A stretch of 64,000 bases of DNA from Pseudomonas fluorescens (GTDB lineage Bacteria > Pseudomonadota > Gammaproteobacteria > Pseudomonadales > Pseudomonadaceae), in assembly GCF_018614655.1 (NCBI RefSeq), contig NZ_JAGGOG010000026.1, positions 121,628-185,627 of the forward strand. The letters are read 5' to 3'. Below are positions 54,141-62,633 of this stretch, in pieces. Both the position numbers and the translations under genes were made by a program. Within the stretch, counting starts at the first letter, position 1. Each line of letters begins with the position of its first letter. A model generated the notes under the pieces. The model ran no database searches, was not told where the DNA came from, and saw only the letters and a list, made by a program, of their open reading frames with translations.

Positions 54141-56555
54141 GTGAAAAAACTCGCCGTGAAAAACAATAAAAGCTCTCGCTGGGCACCTCTCGCGCTGGTT
54201 CTGGCGGTCAGCGCCGCAATCCCGGCGGTGTACGCCGACCAGGCGTCGGGCGCGATCCATATCCAGGCGCAACCCCTGGGTTCGGCCTTGAGCCAACTGG
54301 GCCAGCAAACGGCTCTGCAAGTGTTCTTCAGTCCTGACCTGGTGGCCGGAAAGCAAGCCCCGGCCGTCGACGGCAACCTGTCGCCGGAACAAGCCCTGCG
54401 CCAATTGCTGCAAGGCAGCGGCCTGGACTACCAGATAGAGGCAGGCTCGGTGACCCTGCGCCCGTTATCCAGCGGCAGCGGTGAGGCCGGATCGCCTCTG
54501 GAGTTGGGCGCAACCGACATCCGGGTTGTGGGAGATTGGCTCGGCGATGCCAATGCCGAAGTGGTGCAGAACCATCCGGGCGCACGGACCGTGGTGCGTC
54601 GTGAGGCCATGGTAGAGCAGGGCGCGATGAACGTCGGTGATGTGTTGCGGCGCATTCCGGGTGTGCAAGTGCAGGAAGCTAACGGTACCGGTGGCAGCGA
54701 TATTTCCCTCAACGTCGGTGTGCGCGGTCTGACTTCACGGCTGTCGCCACGCTCCACGGTATTGATCGACGGCGTGCCGGCGGCGTTTGCCCCTTACGGC
54801 CAGCCACAGCTGTCCATGGCGCCGATTTCTTCCGGCAACCTGGACAGTATCGATGTAGTGCGCGGCGCCGGTTCCGTGCGTTATGGACCACAGAACGTCG
54901 GCGGGGTGATCAACTTTGTGACCCGGGCCATTCCGGAGAAATTCTCCGGTGAGGTGGGTACCACCCTGCAAACCTCCGCCCACGGTGGTTGGAAACACAT
55001 CGACAATGCCTTCATCGGTGGTACCGCTGACAACGGCATTGGTGTGGCGCTGCTGTACTCCGGCGTCAACGGCAACGGTTATCGCAACAGCAACAACTCC
55101 AATGATATTGACGACGTGATCCTCAAGACCCATTGGGCACCGACCGATCAAGACGATTTCTCGCTGAATTTCCACTACTACGACGCCAGTGCCGATATGC
55201 CCGGTGGCCTGACCCAGAAGCAATTCGACGCGAACCCGTATCAATCGGTGCGTGATTGGGACAACTTCAGCGGCCGGCGCAAGGATGTGTCGTTCAAGTA
55301 CATCCGGCAGATCGACGACCGCACCCAGGCAGAAGTGTTGACCTACTACTCAGACAGTTTTCGCGGCAGCAATATCGCCAACCGTGACCTGAAAGCGCTG
55401 AGTTCCTACCCGCGCACTTACTACACCTTCGGCATCGAGCCACGGGTGTCCCATGTGTTCGACCTGGGGCCGACCACCCAGGAAGCCAGCATTGGTTACC
55501 GCTACCTGAAAGAGGGCATGCACGAGCAGGCCACCAGCCTGGCCCTGGTCAACAACCAGCCGACGCCGGTCGGCCAGAATGACGGCCACGTTTACCAGGA
55601 CCGCACGGGCGGTACCGAGGCCAACTCGTTCTATATCGATGACAAGATTGATATCGGCAAATGGACCGTCACCCCAGGTATTCGTTTTGAAAGCATCCGC
55701 ACCGAATGGCATGACCGGCCGGTGGTGGGCCTCAATGGCAAGCCGGTCCAGGAGAAGCGCCGCGAGATCAATAACAACGAACCGTTGCCGGCCCTGAGCG
55801 TGATGTACCACGTCTCCGATGCCTGGAAGTTGTTCGCCAACTACGAAACGTCCTTCGGCAGCTTGCAGTATTTCCAGCTCGGCCAGGGCGGTAATGGCGA
55901 CCAGACCGCCAATGGCCTGAACCCGGAAAAAGCCAAGACCTACGAGATCGGTACCCGCTACAACGACAACGTCTGGGGCGGCGAAGTGACGCTGTTCTAC
56001 ATCGACTTCTCCGATGAGTTGCAATACGTCAGCAACGATGTGGGCTGGACCAATCTGGGCGCTACCAAACACACGGGTATCGAAGCCTCGGGTCATTACG
56101 ACCTGTCGAATCTGGACCCGCGCCTGGATGGCCTGACCGCCAGTGCCGGCCTCACCTACACCAAGGCCACCGCCGAGGGTGACGTAGCGTTCAAGGGACG
56201 TGACTTGCCGCTGTACTCCCGTGAAGTGGCGACCCTGGGGCTGCGTTACGCCGTCAATCACTGGACCCATAACCTCGATGTGTACGCCCAGTCCGGCCAG
56301 CGCGCTCCGGGCACCGGCACTACCTACATCACTCAGCCGACCGATGATGGCCAATACGGTGATATTCCAGGCTATGTCTCGGTCAACGTGCGCAGCGGTT
56401 ATGACTTTGGTGCGCAACTGTCGAACCTGAAACTGGGCGTCGGGGTGAAAAACGTTTTCGACCAGCAGCATTACACCCGTTCCAGCGACAACAACGCCGG
56501 GCTTTACCTGGGCGAGCCGCGCACATTCTTTGTGCAAGCGAGCGTCGGGTTCTGA
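54141..56555 (+). CDS. fecA: FecA-like TonB-dependent receptor with signalling domain (ferric dicitrate type)
   Basis: An 804-residue outer-membrane transducer. A signal peptide ending VYADQA is followed by the STN signalling domain (IHIQAQPLGSALSQLGQQTA through LLQGSGLDYQIEAGSVTL), the plug (VLRRIPGVQVQEANGTGG, then VLIDGVPAAFAPYGQPQLS) and a barrel ending FFVQASVGF. The plug stretch HPGARTVVRREAM with NVGDVLRRIPG and APYGQPQLS closely resembles E. coli FecA, so ferric dicitrate is the likely ligand. GTG 54141 is chosen because it starts the signal peptide; an open frame runs upstream to 54075. A GGAAAT at 54026 could be a FecI-type -35 element. Confidence 0.9.
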   Translation: MKKLAVKNNKSSRWAPLALVLAVSAAIPAVYADQASGAIHIQAQPLGSALSQLGQQTALQVFFSPDLVAGKQAPAVDGNLSPEQALRQLLQGSGLDYQIEAGSVTLRPLSSGSGEAGSPLELGATDIRVVGDWLGDANAEVVQNHPGARTVVRREAMVEQGAMNVGDVLRRIPGVQVQEANGTGGSDISLNVGVRGLTSRLSPRSTVLIDGVPAAFAPYGQPQLSMAPISSGNLDSIDVVRGAGSVRYGPQNVGGVINFVTRAIPEKFSGEVGTTLQTSAHGGWKHIDNAFIGGTADNGIGVALLYSGVNGNGYRNSNNSNDIDDVILKTHWAPTDQDDFSLNFHYYDASADMPGGLTQKQFDANPYQSVRDWDNFSGRRKDVSFKYIRQIDDRTQAEVLTYYSDSFRGSNIANRDLKALSSYPRTYYTFGIEPRVSHVFDLGPTTQEASIGYRYLKEGMHEQATSLALVNNQPTPVGQNDGHVYQDRTGGTEANSFYIDDKIDIGKWTVTPGIRFESIRTEWHDRPVVGLNGKPVQEKRREINNNEPLPALSVMYHVSDAWKLFANYETSFGSLQYFQLGQGGNGDQTANGLNPEKAKTYEIGTRYNDNVWGGEVTLFYIDFSDELQYVSNDVGWTNLGATKHTGIEASGHYDLSNLDPRLDGLTASAGLTYTKATAEGDVAFKGRDLPLYSREVATLGLRYAVNHWTHNLDVYAQSGQRAPGTGTTYITQPTDDGQYGDIPGYVSVNVRSGYDFGAQLSNLKLGVGVKNVFDQQHYTRSSDNNAGLYLGEPRTFFVQASVGF

Positions 56556-56672
56556 GTTTGTTGTGGGCTCAAGGGATCGCACTCCGTTCTGGCATTGTTG
56601 GAGTGGGCTGCGATTCTTCTAATGTTCGGCGCCTTCTTCCTACTCTTTTTCAGACGATTTTCCGCAGCTTCA

Positions 56673-56701
56673 GGAACTGAATCCGACAGGTCTCCCACAC
56701 A
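56673..56701 (+). promoter_or_regulatory. hrp box, copy 2
   Basis: GGAACT, 16 bases, CCACACA, 99 bp upstream of the gene at 56801. Both half-sites and the spacing are the same as in copy 1. Confidence 0.78.
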
Positions 56702-56800
56702 GGGATAGCCCTCTTTCCACAGAGTATTACGACGATCAGTCTGTCGTGGTGCTTTGGGCGGTGGGGCAAACCTTGTAATCAAGCCGAACTGGAGATACAC

Positions 56801-57646
56801 ATGTCGGTACCCGCGTTCAATCAGCCTGTCGCCAATTCGCCCAATAATGCCGCGCAGACTACTAAAGTCGATACCACGGCCGGCACCGAGGTCCCTGTCG
56901 TTTCGTCGAGAGGACAAGAACCGGCCGGGTTAAATTTCGCAGAACAAAACAGCAAGTTCGGCCCGGTATTTGGAGGCCCGTCGTATTGGCCTCACCCTGG
57001 TCACCACCACCATCGTCCGGGAGGTCCACCGCCTCGGCCTCATCCTGTAGTTTCACCGCCTCGACCAAATCCCACATTGCCGGACCCTCATTATTCAAAA
57101 CAGAGTAATGAGCAGTTAGCCCAAAGCCTGCTGAACAACTTCAATGCATTCAAGGCACCGTGGGCGCAGCATATAACCTCTCAAGGTCTGCAGAATATGG
57201 CCAACAGGCCGTTGACCGGTCATCCGGCCACGGATCAGAACATCCGCTTGGCCAAAGAGATTGTACGACGTCCGGACCTGATGAAAGCCCTTGATCGGGA
57301 TGGCAGCACCGGTGTGCTGGATGGGCGGTTAACGCGGCAAGATATCAATAGCGTGGTTCGTTCTGATAACCCGTTGAAGTTTCAAGACGACAAACAACTC
57401 GTTCAACAGATGCTTAACAATTTTAATGAATTGAAGGGGGGCTTCTGGAGCGACTCCATCAAAATCGGCACGCTCAAGCACTTGTCTTCACTACCGTTGA
57501 CCGGCAACCCGACGACTGATTCGCTCATCCAGTTAGCAAGAGAGGTCACTACGCGATCTGATCTGCTGGGGAAAATGGACAATATTGTCGGTTGGAAACA
57601 AGACGGCAAGATCAAGTGGAACGAACTGTTGCGGCTTCTGCGTTAA
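56801..57646 (+). CDS. Putative type III secreted protein with His/Pro-rich linker and two repeat modules
   Basis: A 281-residue soluble protein. Residues 1-55 are polar and Ser/Thr/Asn-rich. Residues 59-97 form an unusual His/Pro/Gly-rich linker (SYWPHPGHHHHRPGGPPPRP). Then come two tandem modules of about 85 residues (about 98-190 and 191-281), each of the form LLNNFN, ANRPLTG or SSLPLTG, LAKEIVRRPDL or LAREVTTRSDL, LD.., DGRLTRQD or DGKIKWNE. The modules match those in the protein at 44818. A hrp box and a GGAG ribosome binding site precede it. It should be a HrpL-regulated type III substrate or translocon-associated protein; the function is unknown. Confidence 0.72.
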   Translation: MSVPAFNQPVANSPNNAAQTTKVDTTAGTEVPVVSSRGQEPAGLNFAEQNSKFGPVFGGPSYWPHPGHHHHRPGGPPPRPHPVVSPPRPNPTLPDPHYSKQSNEQLAQSLLNNFNAFKAPWAQHITSQGLQNMANRPLTGHPATDQNIRLAKEIVRRPDLMKALDRDGSTGVLDGRLTRQDINSVVRSDNPLKFQDDKQLVQQMLNNFNELKGGFWSDSIKIGTLKHLSSLPLTGNPTTDSLIQLAREVTTRSDLLGKMDNIVGWKQDGKIKWNELLRLLR

Positions 57647-57788
57647 ACCTGCGGTATTACCGTGTTGCCCGACATACAGGAAAACGCCGCGAACCCTTCG
57701 TGGCGCTTTTCTCTCGGTCTACCCAGCACGATGGTGGTGCGTGGTTGAGACCGTTGATGTTTTCAGTTGCGGGTCATTTCAATGGTTA

Positions 57789-57816
57789 GGAACTATTTCT
57801 GCCGGATTGCCACACA
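57789..57816 (+). promoter_or_regulatory. hrp box, copy 3
   Basis: GGAACT, 15 bases, CCACACA, 59 bp upstream of the gene at 57876. The sequence after it (GGGGTAT) resembles the GGGATAG that follows copy 2. Confidence 0.75.
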
Positions 57817-57875
57817 GGGGTATCCGATGGCTGTTATGACGCCGAAGGCTTTTCACTCCTAGCGAGGGCTTAGAC

Positions 57876-58229
57876 ATGACCTCAACGTCTTTTGGAACTC
57901 GTACTCCCGGACCCCAGCAATCCTTTCGCGCGTCTCCTTGCGAAAACAAGGAGGGGTCCCTCCCTTCCGATCTGTCGGGCCCGCTTGCCGAAGGCAGCGG
58001 AGAAGCCCTGCGCGTAAAAAAGTTCGCCGGCCAACACACATTCAAGGCGCCCGTTGCGGAGGATTTCGCTAAAGGCATGCTGCCCCATCAAGCCCCAACC
58101 GCTGCGGACCTCCATCCGCTAGCCAAGGCTGGTGTGGCCATGGAGTCCATGATCAAGGCAGTGAAGGCCTTTATGGGAGGGCCCAAATCGCAAACATCCT
58201 CTTTGCCAACGACGCGCAAACCCGAGTGA
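57876..58229 (+). CDS. Small putative type III secreted protein or chaperone-sized product
   Basis: A 117-residue protein with a Ser/Thr/Pro-rich start (MTSTSFGTRTPGPQQSFRAS) typical of type III secretion signals, a mixed middle, and a predicted helical C-terminus (AKAGVAMESMIKAVKAFMGG) that ends in a polar tail. It lacks the repeat module of its neighbours. It is preceded by GAGGG and a hrp box. No homologue is recognised. Chaperone proteins of this system are usually acidic, and this one is not, so a small effector is the better guess. Confidence 0.6.
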   Translation: MTSTSFGTRTPGPQQSFRASPCENKEGSLPSDLSGPLAEGSGEALRVKKFAGQHTFKAPVAEDFAKGMLPHQAPTAADLHPLAKAGVAMESMIKAVKAFMGGPKSQTSSLPTTRKPE

Positions 58230-58290
58230 TGCAGCTTCCCGGCATCCGCTGACCGTTTACATGCAGTCATCGAAATTGATCGATCGCCTC

Positions 58291-58318
58291 GGAACCATTG
58301 CTTGTGGGTGGCCACATA
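58291..58318 (+). promoter_or_regulatory. hrp box, copy 4 (exact consensus)
   Basis: GGAACC, 15 bases, CCACATA. This is an exact match to GGAACC-N15/16-CCACnnA and lies 97 bp upstream of the gene at 58416. Confidence 0.82.
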
Positions 58319-58415
58319 CTTTTGTGCGTGTTTAACCACTGTTACTCCAGCGATGTGCGCTGTTACGGTGGTGATGACAGGGTCAGTACGGATTGGGAAA
58401 AGGTGGGCATGAAGA

Positions 58416-58748
58416 ATGGCAATTGATGGTGGGTTACCCTACCTGCGGCCTGGTGCTATAGGTCGATTTGATGCGATACCGGATGAAGCACAGCAAAAAG
58501 CACATGAGGTACATTCGGTTCGGGAAGACGATCATCAACGTTTGATCAACACGGTTCGATCTTCGGGCTTCAGGCGTCCCTTGCGATGGGCCAATCCCTA
58601 TGAGGTTGCATTGCACCACCGGGAACTGCAGAACGTTCCCGCCACGCGCGCAGGTCTCGGGAACCCCTACACGCAATTGCCGGACAGTCAGTTAGTGAAG
58701 GCGCTGGGCATTCATTTTTCCATGTTGGAAAACTTCCATGAAAAATGA
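58416..58748 (+). CDS. Putative type III secreted protein, N-terminal part (frameshifted)
   Basis: A 110-residue open frame beginning MAIDGGLPYLRPGAIGRFDA. Its last 25 residues (DSQLVKALGIHFSMLENF) are the start of a repeat module of the type in the two other effector-like proteins. The rest of that module continues in the next frame (gene at 58738), so this protein appears cut by a shift at a run of five A (58741-58745). Removing one A would join the two into about 319 residues, close to its relatives in length. An exact hrp box lies upstream. Confidence 0.6.
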   Translation: MAIDGGLPYLRPGAIGRFDAIPDEAQQKAHEVHSVREDDHQRLINTVRSSGFRRPLRWANPYEVALHHRELQNVPATRAGLGNPYTQLPDSQLVKALGIHFSMLENFHEK

Positions 58749-59376
58749 GGGGCTGAAGCTGGCTTCCCTGCAGCGAATTGCCAGTGAAAAAATGGGACCG
58801 AGCCAAGAACTGAATAACTCGATCTTACTGGCCAAGGCACTTATCCGCCGTCCACGATTGATCGACGCGATCCTCGACGAGGAGGGGTTTATTACCCGGC
58901 AAAGTCTTTTGCGGGCTACGAAGAGGCTGTTTGGTAACAGTGATCCCGACACGTTCAGCCCGGATCCTTTTCACGTAAAAACCAATGTCGAACTGGTTCA
59001 GGCGTTTCAGGCGATGTTTGAGGCGTTCCGTGACAAGTCGCAGGACCGAACCATTTTTTTTGAAAAAATCGGCTACGTCAAAATTGAGCAGCTGGTTGCC
59101 ATAAGCAAAGACCCGAACGAAGTTGATACGGGGGGTGGCGTTGTCCTGGACCTGGTCACGGGGCTGCCCAGAAAAAAGTACGATGAACAGCACGTGTATA
59201 TGTCAAAAAATCTTGTGTATCGTCCGGGGCTATTGCGTTCTTTGGAGAGTACCCAGGCCAGCGGACGTCGTATTTTCGGCAGCCACTACCAGAGGGGGTG
59301 GCTAAGCAACAAAGACGTTGAATGCTGGCTTAAAAATAATACCTTCGGTAACCCCTCTCAACGCTCCAACCTATGA
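58738..59376 (+). CDS. Putative type III secreted protein, C-terminal part (frameshifted)
   Basis: A 212-residue open frame. Its first residues complete the module begun in the previous frame (LASLQRIASEK, then LAKALIRRPRLIDAIL and EGFITRQSLLRA). A second module follows (VELVQAFQAMFEAF, then SKNLVYRPGLLRSL and GWLSNKDVECWL). Its ATG at 58738 lies inside the end of the upstream frame (ATGAAAAATGA, 11-base overlap). It could be a separate coupled gene, but the split module argues for one ancestral gene. A sequencing error in the A run, a real mutation, or +1 frameshifting are all possible. Confidence 0.6.
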   Translation: MKNEGLKLASLQRIASEKMGPSQELNNSILLAKALIRRPRLIDAILDEEGFITRQSLLRATKRLFGNSDPDTFSPDPFHVKTNVELVQAFQAMFEAFRDKSQDRTIFFEKIGYVKIEQLVAISKDPNEVDTGGGVVLDLVTGLPRKKYDEQHVYMSKNLVYRPGLLRSLESTQASGRRIFGSHYQRGWLSNKDVECWLKNNTFGNPSQRSNL

Positions 59377-59385
59377 GGCGTTGAG
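59357..59385. terminator. Hairpin between convergent effector and MFS genes
   Basis: CTCAACGC and GCGTTGAG form an 8-bp stem over a 13-base loop that includes the effector stop codon. It lies between convergent genes and could serve both strands. There is no clear T-run. Confidence 0.35.
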
Positions 59386-59388
59386 TGT

Positions 59389-60540
59389 CTACACCCGCAG
59401 TACTTTCCCGCTGATCGCCACGCCCGCCAGCAGCACTGCGATCAGCACAAAGGCGGCACTCAAGCTACTGCCATGGGCGATAAAGCCGATCATCGCCGGG
59501 CCGGAAAGAATGCCGGCATAACCCAGGGTGGTGATGGCGGGCACGGCAATGTGTTCCGGCATGACCTGCTGCTTGCCGACGGCGGTGTACAACACCGGCA
59601 CGATATTCGAGCACCCGGCACCCACCAGTGCATAACCCAGCAGGGCGGTTTCCCAGGCAGGGAGCAGCGTCGCCAACAGCATGCCGGCCGCGGCCAATGC
59701 GCCACCGATCACGATGACCCGGGTAGCACCCAGACGGCGAACGATGGCATCACCGGTCAGGCGTCCGGCGGTCATGGTCAAGGCAAATGCTGCGTAGCCC
59801 AGGCCCGCGTAGGCCTCATCCAGCCCGCGCTCGGCACTGAGGAACACCGCACTCCAGTCCAGAACAGCGCCTTCGGCGAGAAACACGATAAAGCACAAGC
59901 AGCCGATAAACAGCACAACGCCATGGGGGATGGCAAAGGCCGGCCCCGAACTTTCGCTGCCGTAGGGCAGCAAGTGTGGTCCGGCCTTGAGCAGCGCCAG
60001 CGCGATGATGACGATCACCACCAGGATGGCCGCCAGCGGCGACAGGCCCAGCCCCAGCAACCCGCTGACACCTGCCGCACCGACGATGCCACCGAGGCTG
60101 AACAGCCCGTGGAAGCCCGACATCATGGTCTTGCCGCTGGCCCGTTCAACGATCACCGCCTGCAGGTTGACCGTGGAGTCCACCGCACCCAGGCCTGCAC
60201 CAAACAGAAACAGTGCAGCCATCAACAATGGAATTGAGCTGACAGTGGCCAGCAACGGCAAGGCCAGGCAGATCAGAATCGTCCCGCCGGTCAGTACCCG
60301 TCGGCAGCCGAAGCGCGATGCCAGGGCACCCGCTGCCGGCATGGCGATGATCGAACCGACGCCAAGGCATAACAACAGCAACCCCAACGTGCCTTCATCG
60401 AGTTGCGCCCGAGCCTTGGCATACGGCACCAGCGGTGCCCAGGCGGCGATGCCGAAACCTGCGATGAAAAACGCGATACGGGTCGACATTTGTTCCAGCC
60501 GCCCGGGAACCACGGGCGCTGGGGTGCTGATGGCGGTCAT
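59389..60540 (-). CDS. MFS transporter
   Basis: A 383-residue major facilitator with twelve predicted helices and loops such as GALASRFGCRRVLTGGTILI and AGRLTGDAIVRRLGATRVIV. It resembles YbjJ-like sugar or metabolite MFS proteins. Its ATG 60540 follows AAGGA. It lies downstream of the fucose operon on the same strand, separated by 450 bp, so it is probably a separate transcript. The substrate is unknown. Confidence 0.85.
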   Translation of the reverse strand: MTAISTPAPVVPGRLEQMSTRIAFFIAGFGIAAWAPLVPYAKARAQLDEGTLGLLLLCLGVGSIIAMPAAGALASRFGCRRVLTGGTILICLALPLLATVSSIPLLMAALFLFGAGLGAVDSTVNLQAVIVERASGKTMMSGFHGLFSLGGIVGAAGVSGLLGLGLSPLAAILVVIVIIALALLKAGPHLLPYGSESSGPAFAIPHGVVLFIGCLCFIVFLAEGAVLDWSAVFLSAERGLDEAYAGLGYAAFALTMTAGRLTGDAIVRRLGATRVIVIGGALAAAGMLLATLLPAWETALLGYALVGAGCSNIVPVLYTAVGKQQVMPEHIAVPAITTLGYAGILSGPAMIGFIAHGSSLSAAFVLIAVLLAGVAISGKVLRV

Positions 60541-60990
60541 GAAAAATCCTTGGTTTTGCGTTCAACGACGATGTGCTGCGCAACATCCTTGCACATCAGG
60601 CGGTATCGAGCGAGCGGGGTTCCCTTGGAATGGCTCAACTTGCCCTGGCTTTAGCCAAACGCTGCCGGCTTTTGTTTTTACGATCATGGAACGCTATTCC
60701 CTTGCTTCGCCACTCAACTGCTACCTATCTGTAGGGCGATGGCCTGTGCTTTGTGTGAGGTGGCCTGGAAGGTGAGTAATCCCAGTGAGAACTGATGAAC
60801 CCCAGGACTCTTGCGGTGGATTACCACCTTCCAGGCCAATCCTTTACTGGCCGGAGCTGCTCAGGTGTACCTGCGGGATACCGCCAAACGTGTCAGCCCT
60901 TTCAAGGTCTTTGAAAGCGCACCTGCACAGCGGCTACACGGATGTGTCGATTACCTGTAGCCCACAGGCCTTTACGCCACTTCTATGCCA
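60541..60990. other. 450-bp intergenic region with long imperfect hairpin
   Basis: Two inverse arms lie at 60761-60782 (TGGCCTGGAAGGTGAGTAATCC with one bulge) and 60818-60838. They could form the 3' end of the fucP transcript or be a further REP class. The rest of the gap holds the promoter of the MFS gene at 60540. No gene was seen. Confidence 0.5.
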
Positions 60991-62220
60991 TTAGCCGTGC
61001 CGCAACCGGCTACGGGCGTATACCGCGACAATCACAAAGCAGCCCAGGGGCAACAGGTAGGCAAGCGCCACCGAACTGTGGTCGGCCACCTTGCCCATCA
61101 GGTAGGGCATCAACGCGCCGCCGACAATCGCCATGATCATGAACGAACTGCCCCGCTTGGTATGTGGCCCGAGGTTTTTCACACCCATGGCAAACAGCGT
61201 CGGGAACATGATCGACATGAAGAAAAACACCGCGATCAGCGCAATCACCGACACGCCTTCCAGCCCCATTACCACCAATGCACACAAGGCAATGTTGATC
61301 AGCGCGTAAATCAGCAGCAACCGCTGGGCGCTGACCCGCCCCATCAGCCAGGTACTGAAAAACCGTCCGAACATGAAGACCAGCATGGCGATCGACAACA
61401 AATAGGCCGCCCGCTGGCTACTCATCTGCGCCCAGTGTTCGGTGACGTAGTTGATAAAAAATGCGCCGACGCCAACCTGGGCCGCCACGTAGAAAAACTG
61501 CGTGATCACGCCGCCGACAAACTCCCGATGTTGCCACAAACCCTGGCCACTGCCCGGTTGCAGCGCCTGTTCCTGTGCCCGCAAATCCGGCAATGGCGTA
61601 CGGGCAATCAGCACCGCCACCAGCAGCACCAGAATGGCGATCACCACATAGGTCGTTTGCAGCGAACCCATGTCCGAGGCGGGCGTGCTGCCGGCGCTGA
61701 AAAACATCGCACCGCCAATCAGCGGGCCGAAGAACTGACCCAGGCCGTTGAACGATTGCGCCAGGTTCAAGCGTCGCTCGGCGCCCTGAGGCTCACCCAA
61801 CACGGTGGCGTAAGGGTTGGCGGCCGTCTCCAGGCAACCCAGGCCGCAGGCAATCACAAACAACGCGAACAGGAAGAACGGGAAACTGGCCGCTGCCGCC
61901 GCGGGCATGAACAGCAGGGCGCCCGCCGCGTACAGGCACAAGCCCAGCAGGATTCCGGCCTTGTAGCCGTGACGGTCCATCAACAATCCCGCCGGCAGGG
62001 CAATCAGGAAATAGGCGCCGAAGTAGGCGCTTTGCAAGAGGCCGGACTGGGCTTTGCTGACGTGCAAGGTTTCCTGGAAGTGTTTGTTCAGCACGTCCAG
62101 CAAGCCATAGGACAAGCCCCAGAGGAAGAACAGGCTGGTCACCAGGATCAGTGCCCAGCGATAGGTCGGCACGGCGGCGCGTAGGGCGCCGTCTGCCACT
62201 CTCGTTTCTTTGCTTAACAT
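60991..62220 (-). CDS. fucP: L-fucose/H+ symporter (FucP family)
   Basis: A 409-residue major facilitator of the FucP family. The N-terminal WALILVTSLFFLWGLSYGLL, followed by DVLNKHFQETLHVSKAQSGL and AYFGAYFLIALPAGLLMDRH, is characteristic, and GCLETAANPYATVLG is the family motif on helix 4. It is the last gene of the fucose operon and brings L-fucose or a related sugar across the inner membrane with protons. ATG 62220 is preceded by AGGAGA. Confidence 0.9.
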   Translation of the reverse strand: MLSKETRVADGALRAAVPTYRWALILVTSLFFLWGLSYGLLDVLNKHFQETLHVSKAQSGLLQSAYFGAYFLIALPAGLLMDRHGYKAGILLGLCLYAAGALLFMPAAAAASFPFFLFALFVIACGLGCLETAANPYATVLGEPQGAERRLNLAQSFNGLGQFFGPLIGGAMFFSAGSTPASDMGSLQTTYVVIAILVLLVAVLIARTPLPDLRAQEQALQPGSGQGLWQHREFVGGVITQFFYVAAQVGVGAFFINYVTEHWAQMSSQRAAYLLSIAMLVFMFGRFFSTWLMGRVSAQRLLLIYALINIALCALVVMGLEGVSVIALIAVFFFMSIMFPTLFAMGVKNLGPHTKRGSSFMIMAIVGGALMPYLMGKVADHSSVALAYLLPLGCFVIVAVYARSRLRHG

Positions 62221-62285
62221 GACGCTTCTCCTGTTGTTTTTATGGGATCAAGGCGTGCGATGCAGCGGGACTTGCAATTGGAAGG

Positions 62286-62633
62286 TCAGGGTTGGTCGAT
62301 AAGGCTGAACATCTGCTTCATGGGCTGCCATTTGCTGCCCGGATCGGTCCACGGCGTGGGCGCCTGGAAGCGCCACATCAACGACTCCCAGCGTTGCACC
62401 TCGGGATTGGCCTGCGCGGCACGTTCCAGTGCGTCGAAACTGAAACCGGCCGTGGTGTCCATGACCATGAACAGCCGTGTGCCCAGGCGCCAGATCTGCA
62501 TGTCCAGCACCTGTTGGCTGCGCAGGTGCTCGGCCACGCTGGGCCAGATGCGCTGATGCAACTGCTGGTACTCGGCGATCAATGCCGTATCGTCCACCAG
62601 GTCCAGTGCCAGACAGTAACGTTGGCCGTTCAT
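62286..62633 (-). CDS. L-fucose/L-rhamnose mutarotase (RhaM family)
   Basis: A 115-residue ferredoxin-like protein of the RhaM (DUF718) family. The conserved EYQQLHQRIWPSVAEHL carries the His, and MWRFQAPTPWTDPGSKWQPM ends the fold. It interconverts alpha and beta anomers of L-fucose or L-rhamnose so that the dehydrogenase next to it gets its preferred form. ATG 62633 overlaps the stop of the dehydrogenase gene. Confidence 0.85.
   Translation of the reverse strand: MNGQRYCLALDLVDDTALIAEYQQLHQRIWPSVAEHLRSQQVLDMQIWRLGTRLFMVMDTTAGFSFDALERAAQANPEVQRWESLMWRFQAPTPWTDPGSKWQPMKQMFSLIDQP

Noticed and set aside
58741..58748. Programmed -1 frameshift at the effector A run
   Set aside because: The frame change needed is +1 (or loss of one A), and no X-XXY-YYZ heptamer is in frame. 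A +1 event remains open and is listed as a finding.
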